Source: Thermoleophilaceae bacterium (GTDB taxonomy: Bacteria > Actinomycetota > Thermoleophilia > Solirubrobacterales > Thermoleophilaceae). From it: 6,353 nucleotides of DNA. Below the pieces are notes generated by a model. It had not been told where the DNA came from, ran no database searches, and saw only the letters and a program-made list of their open reading frames with translations. Below, in pieces: positions 5,642 to 6,353 of this stretch (position 1 is its first letter; each line of letters opens with the position of its first letter). The translations under genes and the position numbers were made by a program. Where the stretch lies: positions 1 through 6,353 of the forward strand of contig JACCZP010000077.1 of the NCBI GenBank assembly GCA_013695885.1, read 5' to 3'.

Positions 5642-6353
5642 CGGAGAATCCTAGGCGTGACGTCGGGCAGCGCCCACTGGCGCTCGCGGTCCCCGGCCTC
5701 CTCCTCGAGGCCGCAGAGGATGAGCACCCCGAGCGAGTCGCCACGGTCGAGCCCCCCGTGGGAGCCTCCGCCGAGATGGTGGAAGCCGCCCCAGTCGGCG
5801 TACTCGAACCCCTTCGCGGCCGAGACCAGCACGTCTCCCGAGCGCCGGCACTCGAGCGCCGACCAGAGACGTCCGAGGGCGTCGGGGTAGGCGCGGCTCG
5901 ACACCTTCCCGTCCCCCGTCCTGAGGCCGAGCACCGCGAGATCCCCGGCGACGCTCCAGCGGCGCCCGCGACGGTCCTCCACCTCGTCGCCGGGCGCGAA
6001 GCGCACCTCACCCGCCTGGCTCCGCACGATCCCCTCGCCGTTCTGACGGCGCGCGACGAGGTCGACTCCCTCGGCCTCCACCAGCCGCTCGCCGACCTTC
6101 GGGGCCACCCGGTCACGCTGCTCGGGATCGAGTGCGTAGACCGCCGCGAAGCGCCCCACCGGGCACACGGCCACGTCGGCGTCGTGGCGGTCCGAAGGCG
6201 CCAGCACGCGCCAGTCCCCGAGCGCGTCCACCACCGAGGTGGTCTGCTCGACGGAGCTCTGGGAGTGGTCGGACATGACGATCACGGCGTGGTCCTCGAG
6301 GAACGCGTCGAGGCCGCCGGCGGTGTGCACCAGGCGCTCGAGGGCGCGGTCCG
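5620..6353 (-). CDS. Alkaline-phosphatase-superfamily protein (phosphodiesterase/nucleotide pyrophosphatase-like), C-terminal part, cut by right edge
   Basis: Enzymes of this metal-dependent superfamily (PF01663-like) hydrolyse phosphate mono- or diesters. The frame enters from the right edge without a start (243 complete codons before the TGA at 5622-5620), so the N-terminal half with the catalytic Thr/Ser nucleophile is missing. In residues counted from the first complete codon: DAFLEDHAVIVMSDHSQSS at 15-33 holds the Asp28-His29 metal pair, with Ser where Gly is usual (SDHG). GGGSHGGLDRGDSLGVLILCG at 194-214 holds the third metal-binding His198 and the typical strand after it. Between them, 97-140 form a beta-rich insertion (VARRQNGEG, GEVRFAPGDEVEDRRGRRW), and YPDALGRLWSALECRRSGDVLVSA precedes the DWGGFHH segment. 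It ends in LPDVTPRILRHFGVDA, as expected of a complete C-terminus. No membrane segment is visible in this part. A GTG at 6330 is internal, not the real start. It lies upstream of gtrA on the same strand with a 105-bp gap containing repeats; co-transcription is uncertain. Substrate is unknown. Confidence 0.85.
   Translation of the reverse strand, partial: DRALERLVHTAGGLDAFLEDHAVIVMSDHSQSSVEQTTSVVDALGDWRVLAPSDRHDADVAVCPVGRFAAVYALDPEQRDRVAPKVGERLVEAEGVDLVARRQNGEGIVRSQAGEVRFAPGDEVEDRRGRRWSVAGDLAVLGLRTGDGKVSSRAYPDALGRLWSALECRRSGDVLVSAAKGFEYADWGGFHHLGGGSHGGLDRGDSLGVLILCGLEEEAGDRERQWALPDVTPRILRHFGVDA

Noticed and set aside
1..6353. CRISPR arrays, tRNA or rRNA genes, insertion sequences, toxin-antitoxin or defence genes
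   Set aside because: I looked on both strands and saw no regularly spaced repeats, cloverleaf-like sequence, transposase motifs or known defence domains; the space is almost fully taken by the seven genes listed.

Overview
This is a very GC-rich chromosomal window with GTG and TTG starts, tight spacing and almost no intergenic DNA. It looks like a high-GC actinobacterium. The membrane protein at 3236-5068 and the C-terminal phosphatase at the right edge resemble, from memory only, proteins of Thermoleophilia/Solirubrobacterales; no search was possible. I see no rRNA, tRNA, CRISPR array, insertion sequence or phage gene.

Layout from left to right. (1) Positions 1-353, minus: the N-terminal part of an enoyl-CoA hydratase/isomerase, cut by the left edge. 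(2) 414-1751 and 1765-2538, minus: a two-gene ABC exporter, ATPase first and ABC-2 type permease 13 bp behind it. A U-less hairpin follows the permease stop. (3) 2577-3356, plus: a complete YmdB-type metallophosphoesterase, divergent from the ABC genes. Each divergent gene has a -10-like hexamer 8 bp before its start codon, which suggests leaderless transcripts. (4) 3236-5068 and 5032-5514, minus: a polytopic GT-C-like glycosyltransferase with an N-terminal extracytoplasmic domain, preceded by and overlapping a GtrA-family membrane protein. (5) 5620-6353, minus: the C-terminal part of an alkaline-phosphatase-superfamily protein, cut by the right edge.

How the genes may work together. GtrA plus the GT-C-like protein is a plausible two-gene unit for extracytoplasmic glycosylation: GtrA-type proteins are linked to polyprenyl-phosphate-sugar translocation, and GT-C enzymes use such lipid-linked donors. 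The ABC pair is a self-contained exporter of unknown substrate. YmdB is a stand-alone housekeeping-type phosphodiesterase. The hydratase belongs to fatty-acid or acyl-CoA metabolism and has no evident tie to its neighbours.

The most unusual points are the 121-bp tail-to-tail antisense overlap between the glycosyltransferase and ymdB, the PepSY-like domain fused to a GT-C-like core, the missing clear start of that gene, and the cluster of short repeats at 5579-5641. Nothing amounts to an obvious new defence or mobile system; most of the window is ordinary genome.
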